NCBI GenBank assembly: GCA_039111635.1
Contig: JBCAQO010000009.1
Span: 1 to 64,000, forward strand
Origin: Heterobasidion occidentale
Lineage: Eukaryota > Basidiomycota > Agaricomycetes > Russulales > Bondarzewiaceae
Direction of reading: 5' to 3'
DNA length: 64,000 nucleotides
The position numbers were made by a program, and so were the translations under genes. Every line of letters starts with the position of its first letter. The stretch's first letter is position 1. The notes under the pieces were generated by a model. It searched no databases and was not told where the DNA came from. It worked only from the letters and a program-made list of their open reading frames with translations. Below are positions 1-11,825 of the stretch, one piece after another.

Positions 1-310
1 ATGGCTGCACTCTCTCACCTAGCCTCTCACCTGCCTCCTCACCTGGCCTCTCACCTAGCATCTCACCTGCCTCCTCACCTGGCCTCTCACCTGCCTCCTC
101 ACCTAGCCCCTCACCTAGCCTCTCACCTAGCTCCTCACCTACCTAACATCTCAGATTTTTTCGTCTCACCTACCATCCGCCTACCACCTCTTATAACCTG
201 CCTCCTCACCTAGCCCCTCACCTAGCCTCTCACCTAGCTCCTCACCTACCTAACATCTCGGATTTTTTTCGTCTCACCTACCATCCGCCTACCACCTCTT
301 ATAACCTAAC
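1..310. repeat. CTCACCTAGC-type minisatellite with a 107-bp tandem duplication
   Basis: The stretch is built from degenerate 10-11 bp units of the form CTCACCTRGCCT. On top of this, a block of about 107 bp is repeated head to tail (about 91-197 and 198-304), including the non-repetitive part TAACATCTCRGATTTTTT and ACCATCCGCCTACCACCTC. The two blocks differ by one A/G change and by the length of a T run. The open frame through it (His-Leu-Ala-Ser-rich) is a by-product of the repeat, not a gene. It directly abuts the transposase remnant. Confidence 0.9.
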
Positions 311-323
311 CTGTAAGGATCAA

Positions 324-3261
324 ATGCCAGCCACTCGGATCGACTCCCTCCTCGGCATCTGGGCAGCTGCTAAGAAGGCAGCCTCTGAACCCGATCCACC
401 CTTTGGAAATCACAACCACATGTATGAGTCAATCGACTCCATTGCTCTCGGGGAAGTACAATGGGAATCGTTCTGTATGTATTACAATGGGCCTCGTCCC
501 GCCGATGGCAAGGTCCTGCCGTGGATGGACGCTGAGTACAACGTCTGGTTCCGAGATCCCAAAACTCTCCTCCACAATCAACTTGCCAACCCCGGGTTTG
601 CTGGGGAAGTCGATTATGCCCCAATCCAAGATTACAATCAGGATGGACAACGGACATGGACCGACTTCATGACAGGCAACTGGGCCTGGCGGCAAGCGGT
701 ATGTTGTGATATATTTATTGTTTTGGATACCACTTAGATAACCCTCCGCTCACAGGATAAGATTGCGGAGGATCTAGAAACACACGGCGCGATGTTTGTC
801 CCGGTGATCTTAGGGTCTGACAAGACAACTGTCTCTGTTGCGACGGGGCAGAATGAGTACTATCCACTGTACATATCTAACGGTAATGTACATAACAATG
901 TCAGGAAGGCTCATCGTGACGCCGTCAGTCTCGTTGGATTCCTGGCTATCCCAAAAAGTAAGTGGCAATTCGAGTTCTGTTTCTCAGGTAGCAGCACTGC
1001 TCACATAGTACACCATGCTGGACGCACTAGCGGATCGAGAATACAGTGCGGATGCAACCTTCCGCAAATTTCGAAGGCAGCTCTACCACACATCTCTAGC
1101 ACGCATCCTCAAGTCTCTGCGACCGGCAATGACTACTCCTGAGCTAGTGCGATGTTCTGACGGGCACCTGCGCCGCGTGATCTATGGCTTAGGGCCCTAC
1201 ATTGCTGACTACCCTGAACAGGTCATGCTCGCTTGTATCGTGCAGGATTGGTGTCCACGGTAAGTATTGTCTCAATGTGTGTACAAGCCGGTTTCTCACC
1301 AACTTCTTCTAGATGTTTAGGTCCTGCCAAAGACCTCGACAGCGGGGGCAATCCACGTTCCCATGTGCACACACAACTCCTCATGGATCTGTATGGTCCA
1401 AAAGTTCTATGGAATGACTATGGAATCATCGACAATATCATGGTATGTAACCTTGTACTAATCCTAACCTTAACTGACCAAATTTGGCCCTGTAGCCATT
1501 TACGGCTCATTTTCCGCGTGCCGACATCCACGAGCTCTTATCTTTCGACATTCTTCACCAAGTCATCAAGGGATCCTTCAAAGATCATCTAGTCACATGG
1601 GTTGAGGACTATTTACAGATGGTACACAGTAAATCCGAGGCGGCGGCGATATTAGCAGATATCGATCGTCGGTGAGTTTGTTGTACATTTTCATTAGGTA
1701 TGTTGACTGACCCGCTGATCAACTCAAGCATTGCGGCTGCTCCATCATTCCCCGGATTACGACGCTTTAATCAAGGGCGAGGGTTCAAGCAATGGACAGG
1801 TGACGATTCCAAGGCCCTCATGAAAGTGCGTTGTGTCTCGTATCAATTGTTAGATTAAAATTACCATTCAAAATCTAGGTCTTCCTACCAGCGATCGTAG
1901 GGCATGTGCCCCCACGGATGGTCCGCGCTCTCAGCGCGTTTATGGACTTCTGCTACTTGGTGCGGCGCTCCGTTCTTGATGAAACAACGCTAGCCGCAAT
2001 GCAGGATGCCCTTATGCGATTCCATGCTCGCCGTGAAATTTTTGTGGAGACGGGTGTCAGACCCAACGGATTCTCGCTCCCACGTCAGCATTCACTGACA
2101 CACTACCACAGTCTTGTACGTGAATTTGGTGCTCTGAATGGGTTGTGCTTCTCCATCACGGAGTCGAAGCACATCAAGGCTGTGAAGGAGCCTTGGCGCC
2201 GCTCGAGCCGATTCAATGCCCTTGGCCAAATGTTGGTCACAAATCAACGCATGGACAAGATGGCCGCAGCTCGTGTCGATTTCAACGCCCGCAGCATGCT
2301 TATAGGTCCCTGTCTGTCAAGTTTCGTCACAACCATCTCCCTTCCTCTTGATCCACTGCCTGCTCCTCCCAATCCACCGCCTGCCCCTCCATCCGATATT
2401 GAAGACAATGATGCCAATGGACCATCCGATACTGAAGATGATGTTGTCATTGAAGCAGGCGGACAAAATGATGCTAGGCCCTTTGATGGACCCAAGGTCC
2501 AAGCGACCGTCAAACTGGCAACGAGAGCAGGTAAATCCACTTCTATTTGTGTACTGTTGTTGCAATGCTAAGTTGGTCTATTTAAAGCACGTGGATACCC
2601 GCGTGGAGTCCGGAGATTGGCCCAATACCTCAAATATCCCGATCTGTATCTGTCGGACCTCATCTGACGGTTTCTGTACGACCAGACCTTCCCCGATGCA
2701 CCTCTTCCTGGCTCCGAAGTGGACATCTCTGAGTGTCCGCCCTTCAAGAGCAGGACTCGAATCTATGTTGTCCACTCAGCACTGGCGACATTCTACTCAC
2801 CCAGCGACATGTCCGGCATACAAGGCATGTATCAGCATCGAATACACTCCGTCTCGTCATGGCGTCATGATGCGGCCCGCAGGGACTGCGTGTTTGCGGA
2901 GAAGGACCCAACAAAGGCCGGAATGCGCGGTTTGTATGTAGCGCAGGTCCTTCTTTTTTTTTCTTTCTCAGACCATGGAGTCTACTACCCCTGTGCCTTG
3001 GTGCAGTGGTTCTCGCCCGTCAGTGACGAGCCGTGCAACCAAACAGGCATGTGGATTGTAGAGCCGGAGCTCAACGGCCATGGTAGACGCACAACATCAG
3101 TGATTCACTGCGATTCCATTATGCGGGGGGCACATCTAATAGGTGTTTATGGGAAGGACTTCGTACCTACGGACTTCAAACATACATATTCCCTCTTCAC
3201 TTTCAAAGCTTACTATGTAAACAAATTTTCGGATCATAATGCAAATGAAATTGCATTTTAA
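324..3261 (+). mobile_element. Plavaka-type (KDZ/CMC superfamily) transposase gene, decayed
   Basis: A multi-exon coding region reads as the body of the large Plavaka transposases of Agaricomycetes. Recognisable blocks in order are PFGNHNHMYESIDSIALGEV (about 400-460), WMDAEYNVWFRDP (about 523-560), the VPVILGSDKTTVSVATGQNE block (about 798-860), an LLMDLYGPKVLWNDYGI block (about 1377-1430), a ADIHELLSFDILHQVIKGSF block (about 1520-1580), FPGLRRFNQGRGFKQWTGDD (about 1750-1810) and a C-terminal AYYVNK...HNANEIAF tail ending at 3261. Short introns separate the blocks. The N-terminal zinc-finger part seen in full elements is missing, and the minisatellite lies where it should be. An in-frame TGA at 2665-2667 interrupts the last part and could come from CGA. 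I could not find terminal inverted repeats. The element is probably dead. Family identity is confident from the motif order. Confidence 0.85.
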
Positions 3262-4272
3262 ACAGACAGTGTTTACCTTGCAGGCAGCTACCTCTCTTAT
3301 GCTCATATCGGAGACGTCGTCTACAACGGTACGCTGCACCGCGGATGACCAAGCTGGCCGCCTCGGGTCCCAGGTGGTGCCGGAGGGCTGTGTGAAAATC
3401 CTCACTTTCAAATCCAACGGCGGCAAATATTTGACGCATCTAGAGAAGCCCGAGATGCTCAAGTCTCGTCGATTCAGCAGGTTCCTGGGCTCTTGACAGG
3501 TCCCAGTGTATGCAGGAAGCTGGGAGGAAGAGGATATTTAGTAAGTATTTGGTTTCCGGACATCATACTGACGATGCTTTCCGTCTCACAAAGCTAGTAG
3601 ATCCGCTGCAGGGAGGAGACACTGCACTGACTCTTCACGGGATAGTACCCTCCAAATTTCCTTACAGGACGCCGTTTGTATGTTCGGACAGGGAACGACA
3701 GGGGAAAGCCTTTCGAGGCATTTTCCTAGCATGTAGTATGTAGCCCCCGTATAGTTTGTTTTCTTGACTGAGCACACCGTCTTCTCACAATCCAAATTCC
3801 TCATAGTGCTTACTCGGTCATATTGAATTCTTATGCTACTTGCAATGTGAGCATCAATCCTTATTCAACTTACAAGATGACCCTTCGTTCTTATCATACT
3901 TACAAGACGAGCTGGTAAGTGCACAGAGCTTGAGCAAGCTCTGAACTCTTACAACGGCTTAGAGCGATCCTTCAAGCAAGCGACACTTGCGCAAGGCTGG
4001 TAAGTGCCGCTAAGCTCTATAATCGTGGTAATCAAATTTGCCCGTTTACTGATGTGGGGCGAAGCTGGAGGGTGCGAGAGTCAAGAAGCCCAGGGACAAT
4101 GACACTCAGTTGTGGCCGCTTCAGTGCGTCTTCATTCACTGTGCGGCGATCAGCAAACCTGATATGGATTATGAGCAGCTGGAGGATCTGGGGCAGGGGC
4201 AAGTCAGGGTGTTCTGCGAGGATGTAAGAGACAGTCTGCTAGTAAGTCTCACGTCCACAGAATTTTAAACAA
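3262..4272. other. Unrecognised stretch between the transposase and the SQS1 fragment
   Basis: No recognised gene. Short open frames at 3239-3496 and 3510-3743 resemble nothing I know. Around 3840-4010 there are diverged short repeats of TTACAAGAYGA and GGTAAGTG. From about 4065 a readable frame includes LQCVFIHCAAISKPDMDYEQ and then, across an intron-like gap, KVTYPLPTEYFAFP. This may be a transposon relic, but I cannot name it. Confidence 0.5.
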
Positions 4273-6055
4273 ATGCTTGACAATTTGATGACTCCAGGCG
4301 ACACGATACAAGGTTACATACCCACTGCCAACCGAGTATTTCGCGTTTCCAGTGGCGGCGATGAATCACGAGTGCTTTTGTGTCAAGAGATCGATGAGAT
4401 TGACGTCCAAAATATGGGCAAGATGCTCAAGCAGGTCGAAGCAGCAGCGGTACAGCCTACTGCCAGTGAAGGGCTCGTGGACAACAGTATAACAGTTTCA
4501 ACGGTCGAAGAAAGGTTTACAAAATCCCTCATTGATACCAAGCCTACCCCAGTCGGCAATCGTTCCCCCACAGATAATATTGCTGTCGAGAGAGTTGGCG
4601 GTGATCTTCACCGCGGGGCTGTAGACGCATCTGATGATATTATCGCTTACGTTGCGCACTATCGATCCACGAAAGCCTTTCCCACAGAGAATGTACTGCC
4701 ATCAAGCTCTGATCAGAGACTCGAGAGCAGCGAGCACACTGCTACGGTGAAAGCTACATTTTCTAGCGCGGGGCCTCCTATGATTTTCACTTCTACGGCT
4801 GCCTCCAAATTGGTGACACCAAAACATAAACCACGGCAGCTCGCTGTGCGACCGCGTTCTCTGCAAAAAGACCTCCGCCTGGTTGGTATCAATTGCCGGC
4901 GCGAGCACCGTCATGTCATGTTCAGATCTTTTGGTGCTCTCTTATCCAAAGCCCATCTACGCGAAGAGGCACGCGAACGTGACCCAAGGCGATCGGAACA
5001 GAGGCGTGGAGACTCTGATGTGGACTGGGAAGACGCTGACGATGGCGATGGCGATGCTGGGAGTGGCACTAAAAAACGGACACAGCAGTCGGAGAATTGT
5101 CGAGCGGCCTAGAGGGATTGGAGATCGATGCCGACCTTGATCCCCCTGCTATGAAGGCCATTGTTCAAGGTATGAGTGGCCAGCACCTTACGATGGACGA
5201 TCTTGCGGGTGCGGAACGGATGCGGATGGAAGAGGATGATGGTGGCAGAGATGAAACCAATACAAGCGGCGAAGAAGATGAAGAATTAGAGAAAATCGTT
5301 GGCGTGCAGGAAAGTGCGTTGATCGCAGAACCAAGAGGCAAAGATAAGAGTGACGTTGAAGAAGATGGACACGATTCCTCAGACGAAGAAGAGACACCCA
5401 AGAGAGGCTTCCAAGCGCGATTGCAGAGGATACGGAAAAGGCTAGAGGCAGGCCAGCCCTTGGTTTGCTCGATGACCAGCCCGACAAAGATGACGACGAC
5501 AACTTCTCGCCCGAGTTTGCATGGGGAGAAGATGATGCTCTTGTTGCTGAGGTTCAGGTAAATCAACGAAGATTTCTCCCCGATGGCCGACCACTCGTTC
5601 TTCCTGGGTAGCAATTTATCGACAATCTCTCACCCGGAAAACGAAGAGAATCGAATCGACTTTTCGGTGCCATCCACAATAGGGACTTTGATGACGAAGG
5701 CCTCGAAGTATATATGCCAAACAGTGAGTTTGGCGACATCTGCGTGGTCCAATCTTATCTTTACTTCAACAGGCCGTAAGAAGGCGAAGAACATCCCGGC
5801 CGACCTCCATGATCAATGGAATCGGATCGTGCCAAGAAGGCTGCGCGGAAGCAGCTACGCGCACAAGCCCGCTTAGAACAGGCAGCTGATCCTCTCATAC
5901 AGAAGAAAGGTGGAAAAAAAGGTCGCAAAGTGACTTCGGCTGCCGCTGCCCTTGATCCAACAATTAAACTGTTGAACCATCCCCAGTTCAACATATCTGA
6001 AGAACGAAATTTGCGAAAAGGAAGCATTTTTCTGACCGACTTGAGGGTATATTGA
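4273..6055 (+). pseudogene. SQS1-like (R3H/G-patch family) gene fragment, truncated
   Basis: Three reading-frame pieces match the middle of fungal SQS1-type splicing-associated proteins. First comes DDIIAYVAHYRS (about 4633) followed by FGALLSKAHLREEARERDPR and DSDVDWEDADD (4930-5043). Next is a frame starting around 5100 with LEGLEIDADLDPPAMKA, then an acidic stretch and FQARLQRIRKRLEAGQ. Last are KKAKNIPADLHDQWN (about 5775) and a basic stretch ending QKKGGKKGRK (about 5825-5930). Family members continue into an R3H and then a G-patch domain. Here the similarity stops near 5975, after LDPTIKLL, and neither domain follows. A single-G loss near 5820 shifts the frame. The 5' end is also unlike the family. 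I infer a rearranged, non-functional copy; an assembly join is possible. Confidence 0.6.
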
Positions 6056-6960
6056 CCGTACAATACACATAGGAGCTTCGTGGGGCCCGCTCGGCGGGCG
6101 CACAGAAGTCGGGTGGAACGCCCACGACGCTTGCGGGCGCGCACGCGCTAGCGCCAGCGTTTGAATCCACGTCCGTGCCGGGATCGGGCGCCGGGGGCAG
6201 CCCGTGTGCGGCGTCGTCAAGCGGAGCGCAGATGCTGTCTGGGGGCGCGGGTGGACCTGCGGACACACACCGGCCCAGACGATGGTCTCCCCACGACGGC
6301 AGAAGACCTGTGCGTTTACCTGAGCGTAAAATGAAGAAATAGTGTAAGTTTACTTAGGTTCCCGAACAGCGTCCAGGACCTGTCCGTCAACACCTATTGT
6401 CAAGTGTTCAGATTCCAACCACTCTAAAGATTATATCTACACAGACAGACCTCAGCTGATGTAAAGCAAGAAAGAAACAAAAGGGGCATGTATATGTATC
6501 GAAAATCTATCAGCCAGTCAAGTGGGCGATGTCAGTCTAGGCGAGGCGGCATCAAGTCGCGATGGGACGTGTACGGGGTATGGTATACTTACAGTGCGTG
6601 AGGATCCAATATGAATGTTAAAGGTGAAAGAATACATGTGGATGTCGTCGGTGCATTACGTGGCGGTATATGTGTAGTGATGAAACAATGAGAACAAAAT
6701 AGACGGCAGCACGGGCGGGCGATCGCGAGGGCCATTTCGAGGCCTTTTGGAAGGAGAGCATTCAGAAACTGCTTCGTCGACGCCTGCGCGGAGCCGCGCG
6801 ACTGGCAGAGGCCGGACTAGGGCTGGCGCCAGAGCCAGAGCCAGAGCCAGAGCCTGTGAGGCCGAGAGTCAAAATGCGCTTGATGAGAGGGGTACGTTTG
6901 GCGGGAGAGGTTGGGGACTTAATCGGAAGAGGAATGGCGTAAAAGGTGTGAATATTTTAT
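6056..6960. other. GC-rich open frame and intergenic sequence
   Basis: From 6073 to 6342 (+) a GC-rich frame stays open to a TAG and is rich in Ala, Gly and Ser (for example GTPTTLAGAHALAPAFEST). It is preceded by a plausible splice acceptor (ACACATAG), so it could be the last exon of an unrecognised gene fused to the broken SQS1 fragment. At 6829-6854 lies a short CCAGAG hexamer array. The rest shows no coding signal I trust. Confidence 0.35.
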
Positions 6961-7677
6961 TCAGATACCAAAAGGGTGGTAACGCACTCGAGCCTCGATC
7001 CGGCTACCCCTGGACGGAACGGGTATGAACGTCGGCCCAGCCTTGGGCATGACAGGGGGGTTTCTCGGGTCGTAGTAGACAACGTTGACCATACTGGGCT
7101 GGGCCGATTGGACCGTCTGTGGGGCAGCGGCATAGGAGTACGTGCGGGAGCGGCGCGGTTGTGGTACCCGTGACGAGGGAGGGGCTGGGGCCAATTTCGG
7201 CGGAACAGGAATGCGAGAATTATAAGCGTACGCTTGCCGTGGGACGGGCGCCTGTATTGGGATGTGCACGGGGATGGGGACGGATGTAGACTGGGAACGT
7301 GAGTGGGTGCGTGTACGGGTGTGCTGATGAGTGTCTTGCTGAGCCTGAGGAACGATGTGTGGTTGGGAAGCAGTGTGTGCGTGAGTATGGCGGGAAGTAG
7401 GAGGGTATACGGCGTTGGGAGCTGTCGTGTAGGACCGCGATGGACTTGGACGCGTAGGTGGCGGCTGGGCTGCAGGATATACAGTGACGTATCCTTGGGA
7501 TTGCGAGCGCTTTGGAGGAGGTTTTGTGGGTACCGGCACAGGTTTGGCTGTTGGTAGGAGAGGTAGTGGTGGAGGCTGGAACTTGTAGCGGTTGACCTCG
7601 TCACGCCAGTTTGAGATACGATGTTGCGTGGCAAGGTAGCGGTCGTATGCCTCGGGCGAGTAGTCGTACTCTGTCAT
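6961..7677 (-). CDS. Conserved proline-rich hypothetical protein
   Basis: A single open frame of 238 codons starts at the ATG at 7675-7677. That start is chosen because the protein from it opens with MTEYDYSPEAYDRYLATQHR, an acidic and tyrosine-rich head like that of small conserved basidiomycete proteins. The frame stays open upstream, but the extra residues look like translated 5' leader. After a Trp-Arg-Asp-Glu block the protein is low complexity and rich in Pro, Gln, His and Thr. It ends with a more ordered segment containing MVNVVYYDPRNPPVMPKAG and PTFIPVPSRGSR. There is no signal peptide or membrane helix. The function is unknown. An extra 3' exon cannot be excluded. Confidence 0.65.
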   Translation of the reverse strand: MTEYDYSPEAYDRYLATQHRISNWRDEVNRYKFQPPPLPLLPTAKPVPVPTKPPPKRSQSQGYVTVYPAAQPPPTRPSPSRSYTTAPNAVYPPTSRHTHAHTASQPHIVPQAQQDTHQHTRTRTHSRSQSTSVPIPVHIPIQAPVPRQAYAYNSRIPVPPKLAPAPPSSRVPQPRRSRTYSYAAAPQTVQSAQPSMVNVVYYDPRNPPVMPKAGPTFIPVPSRGSRIEARVRYHPFGI

Positions 7678-8786
7678 GGTGCGGATGGGTAGGAACGATG
7701 ACGGAGACGACACGAGGCAGACGACGGCGAGGGAGGGAAGGGGAGGAGGCAGGAGTGAGAGCGCTCCAAAAAGATGCACCAAGCTGCACCAAGGTGGAGC
7801 GCCAAACACGAGGCTCTCTCCTCGTATTATGGTCGCACGCCATGACGAGACAACCTGAATCAATTTCCCAACCCAGTCATCCCGTAATTTTCATAATATG
7901 TCTCTTCAAACGGCTTGAATGTTCTTCTGACGATGTCCCTAACAACTTCACGTGGACATCTGTATCTCTCACAAGCTGAAACACAGAGGAAAGTTTCATC
8001 AGCGTCAACCTTCGAGCGTCTATGGCTGAAACGACTCAGCCTGCACGAAGCCCAGGTGGACAGAAAGCTATTTAGATCAACGGGACGGAGACTCAGGTGC
8101 CAGACGCAGTCGGACGGTGCTTCTATGTAAGTCTCGAATAGCCGTTATCCAAAGCAGCGCCCCATATATTGGGCCCATCCTGTTGCTTCTCACTGATACC
8201 ATCCTTTGTCCGCCTTCGCTTTCCGTGTTCCTCCAATCCACGTCCTGGTTCTTCCTGCAGTGAGTGTCCTCCGTTCTCTCTCCGACTCACGTTTCTCCAT
8301 TCCGTCGGCGCAGCACCACTTATTCGCCCATCACTTTGAATAGAGGCCATGCTGATTGCGATTCCGGCACTATCATTCGTTTTTCACATCGTGATTGATC
8401 TGGTCTACTGCGAGCGACGACGTGCTCAACAACATACTCGTCTGTGCCATATGACGAGGTAATTGAACGAGGTATGTACTATCTCTCAGCCGTTGGAATT
8501 TCGTGCTTCCTCAGCATATTTGAGCACGACGTCTCGCACAACCTCGCACAGCTAACGGCCACCTCCTTGAGGAATTCCTCGCTCACATACTTTCCAGCTT
8601 TGCAGAATCAATATCACGGCTGGCATCTAATTTCCCCATCGAGGAGATGCAGCCTTTATCGTTATTCTAGCCCTAGACTCTGCTCGTCATATCAGCGATA
8701 TGACCTATTACCTCCTTTGTTCGTTGATATAATCGGCTGGCTCGAAAAGTACATAGATACCATCAACGATCATCTTTCTGTCCTGG
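7678..8786. other. Intergenic region with an unresolved small gene candidate (+)
   Basis: No gene could be assembled cleanly. On the plus strand an ATG at 8022 opens MAETTQPARSPGGQKAI, then hits TAG, and the same frame continues with INGTETQVPDAVGRCFY. Later pieces in different frames look protein-like: a hydrophobic SSAPYIGPILLLLTDTIL (about 8153-8210), another helix IAIPALSFVFHIVIDLVY (about 8355-8410), and HLLEEFLAHILSSFAESISR (about 8560-8620) ending at a stop near 8672. This pattern fits a short multi-exon membrane protein with frame errors, but I cannot identify it or join the exons reliably. Confidence 0.3.
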
Positions 8787-11700
8787 CTAGCGACGGTTTC
8801 GACTTTGGCCTCCACCACCACCACCTCCTGCTCCTCCAACTGCACTACGTCGCATCTCGTCTTCGTCAAGCCCAGACTCCGCCAAGATTCGCTCCATCTG
8901 TTCCAATATCGGTTTGTATTCCGCTGCCCCATGATGTTCGCGAGATCAGCCAGGCTGGAAAAGCGCGACGAGGACGCCGAAGGTAAGCACGCACCGTATC
9001 GCTCTTCTGCGTGCGAGAACCCGTCTCGCCGAAGCATCTTGCCTCGATTGTCGCTTGTCTCGCGTGCCTTCTGCGCCCAGTGTTCCCCTGTGCAGCATTA
9101 GTGTGGTGGACCTCGACAAGCATCATCACAATATCTACTCACGCGTTCGAGCATAGAAGGTCGCAAGCGTCTCGCTGGGAAGCGGTGTGCCTGCGATGTC
9201 CTCCGGCGCGCGGGGTGATTCTTTCGCCACGCCGTCAAATTTGCTCGCTTCACTCAGGAGCGCTTCCTGCGGACATCTCTAAAGTCGACATTGATATCAG
9301 TGCAGATTGATGAGTAGTACGTACCTTCGGTGTTTGTGTATCATCTTCGAGATCATCCTCCCCAATCTTCTCCATCCCTTTCTCCGCGCTATCCACGACG
9401 GTTCCGTCATCCAGTACCGTCTCATCTTCGCTTTCGTATTGTCCATTGTCAGTTCCGTCGGAGTCTTCATCATCACTACTGCTGCTCTCCTCCTCGCCCG
9501 GCGGAGGAACGAGCACCGCACTTTCCTTCAAGCAGAGGTACCGGTCCATCTTGTCTAGTGCAAGTGCATAGAAATCGTCGAGTGTGTACTCTCGGGATCC
9601 ACGTTCGAAGATGCCTCCGTATCTGATCTCGCATTGTACGAAAAATCATCAGCTTCGTGAACCAATTGTATTGTAGATAGAAATTGCAGAGACAAGGGGG
9701 CGTACATGTATAGAGTATTGCGGAGGACTGCGAGCATTGTGTTATAGCGGGGTTGTGGAATGCTGCGAACTGGGTCGTCAGGGTCAATTGCGTCGTGTTC
9801 TGAGTGCGTGTCCGAAGAGTGAACAAGTATCTTGTTCGCTTTTAACGAAGGCCTTGCTCCTGATGACTTCAATTCACCCTGAAGACGTATGTCAACGCAC
9901 ACGGACACATCGGCGACTACTCAAGAAATCAGAATACAGACTTCGCTGTCGTTGTGTTCGGTTTGTTCCTCCTTCTCGTCGAGACTCTCCTTGATTCTAT
10001 CGGGAACTAATTTCTTTCTTTTTGCGGCTCCTCCTGGTTTTTTAAGTCGCTTGAGCATCATAGACGACCACTTTCCGGATGCGATGTGGTACCCATTCCT
10101 GAGATAAGTCAGGTGCCTCGATATTTGGCAGAAGAAGAAGAAAGAGGATAACCAACAAATCTTGGTGAAACACACTTTCGAGAGTCTCCTCGCTGGTGTC
10201 TTCATCTGTCACACCCCCAAACATGACGCCCATCCCTTTTGTCAACCATAGCGTCATCGTGCACCCCGAGCGTAGTGAAGGAATGTAAGCTGTCGATGCT
10301 CGCTTGCGTTTTTCCCATTTGGCAATGATGCCAGCGTTACTTTGGCGCTTCGAGGAGCCTTCCGGGGAAGACGTGGCAATTGACATGCTGAGCCCAAGAT
10401 CAATGGAAAAACTGAGAGATGAAAAATCAAAATGTATGAGGCGGCGAATCATACGAGAGAAACCAAGTGTCTTCTAGCATGACACCGACAGGGCGTTTTC
10501 CTTTGACAAACTCCTTGCAGTAACCGCCTGTAGTCAATTCGAGAGAGTCAGTGTGACAATAAAACATTCTTGTCATCCAAGTCCTGACACGTACCATGTA
10601 GAAGGATGCCGTCTTGCGTGGACAAGAAAGAAAACCCGCTCCTCGGTCTATTTAGCGAGGTAGCATTGACGGTGAATCTGTCGTCTCAACTGAATAGCGA
10701 AGGGATTAAAGACGTACGAGGGTCTTCTCTCTGTGACATTAAACTCGATCTGAGTCCATTTGTACTCCTGTATGTCAAATATCCAGAGGTCGTTGAGATA
10801 TCGAGCTGTATGATCCTTAAAATGGTAAAACATGATGAAGTGGAACAGGACACACTGGTGACGCCGGGGTCATAGAACCCGCCGAAAAGCACAATGTAGT
10901 GCTTCCACAGCGCTATCCTGGGAGCGCGTGATATGAGCGAGCAATATGCGACGACGTTTGAGGGCGCGCAGCTACTGACCGATGCCCTGAACGAGCACTG
11001 GGCCGAACCTTGGTATCAATACGATCCCAAGAATGTGTCGCAATGTCGAAACACCAGAAATCACGATAGTGATGGAAGGTGTTTTGGTAAAGTGACGAGA
11101 ACTCTCCGCCTTAGAACGAAGGAGTGCCATTCCTCAATCAACGAGATCGAGATGATGAAGATATGTTACAATACCAAAGAGGAAGAGCTTGCCGCCCCCC
11201 ATGGGTGCAGCTGCGACTGCATGAGCAGACCGTGGACCAGGACACTCGGGAGAGATAAACTTGCGCCATTCATCCTTCGAAAAATCCGTGAGCCTGCTTG
11301 AATAGAATTTCGCGCTGTGAACGTGATGGCACCTTCTCTGGGGTGTATCTAAAAACGTCATTATAAAAGTATTAGATTGGCGATATCATATATGAGGATT
11401 AGTTGAACATGCAGGAGGGCTTACCGCCTTGCCGTCATCGCCGAAAAACTCGCCACCGATACACCAGAGATGATTCCCGGTGGGACAAGCAGTGAGGGTC
11501 GCATTGGCTCTTCGACTGGGCGGGCCCTCGACGAGCTCCTCGACAACTGCATGCGACTCCTCCCACTCTCGCCGCATCTACTGCGACCACCAGCATCAGA
11601 GAAAGGTTCTGACAAGGGCGGAGAATATATCTTTCGCGTCAAGGACCCACTTTGTCGAGGATGGCATCGAGATCTTGATCATCGTCGGCTCATCGACGGC

Positions 11701-11825
11701 CTTGCCCTTGGATTTTTTCGTTTTTTTATCCTCCTTGCGCTCGACCTTCTGTAGTGCCTTTACTTTTTTGGCTGCCTTGGCCGCTGCCGTATTTCCGCTA
11801 GGGGGGCAGCCTTCTTTTTCCCCAT
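8787..11825 (-). CDS. KLHDC4: Kelch-repeat protein, KLHDC4 family
   Basis: A multi-exon gene with kelch motifs in the order expected for KLHDC4-type proteins. It has a Lys/Ala-rich head (about 11700-11820), then WEESHAVVEELVEGPPSRRA and GNHLWCIGGEFFGDDGKA (about 11420-11570), CPGPRSAHAVAAAPMGGGKL (about 11200), HYRDFWCFDI, KHYIVLFGGFYDPG (about 10880), RYLNDLWIFDIQEYKWTQIE (about 10760), RSGCTMTLWLTKGMGVMFGG (about 10240) and PRYNTMLAVLRNTLYMY (about 9740). An acidic stretch and a conserved tail (LRRDGFSHAEERY, GLDEDEMRRSA, SRNRR) follow. The family forms a beta-propeller for protein binding; a fixed partner is not known to me. The first exon changes frame twice relative to the family sequence, between the ATG at 11823-11825 and about 11690, next to a C6 run and an A-rich run. 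The start lies 97 bp from the start of the divergent DAHP synthase gene. Confidence 0.85.

Noticed and set aside
1..213. Open frame rich in His-Leu-Ala-Ser, and the repeats as a possible CRISPR array
   Set aside because: The frame is only the translated minisatellite. The units are directly adjacent without unique spacers, and the genome is eukaryotic.
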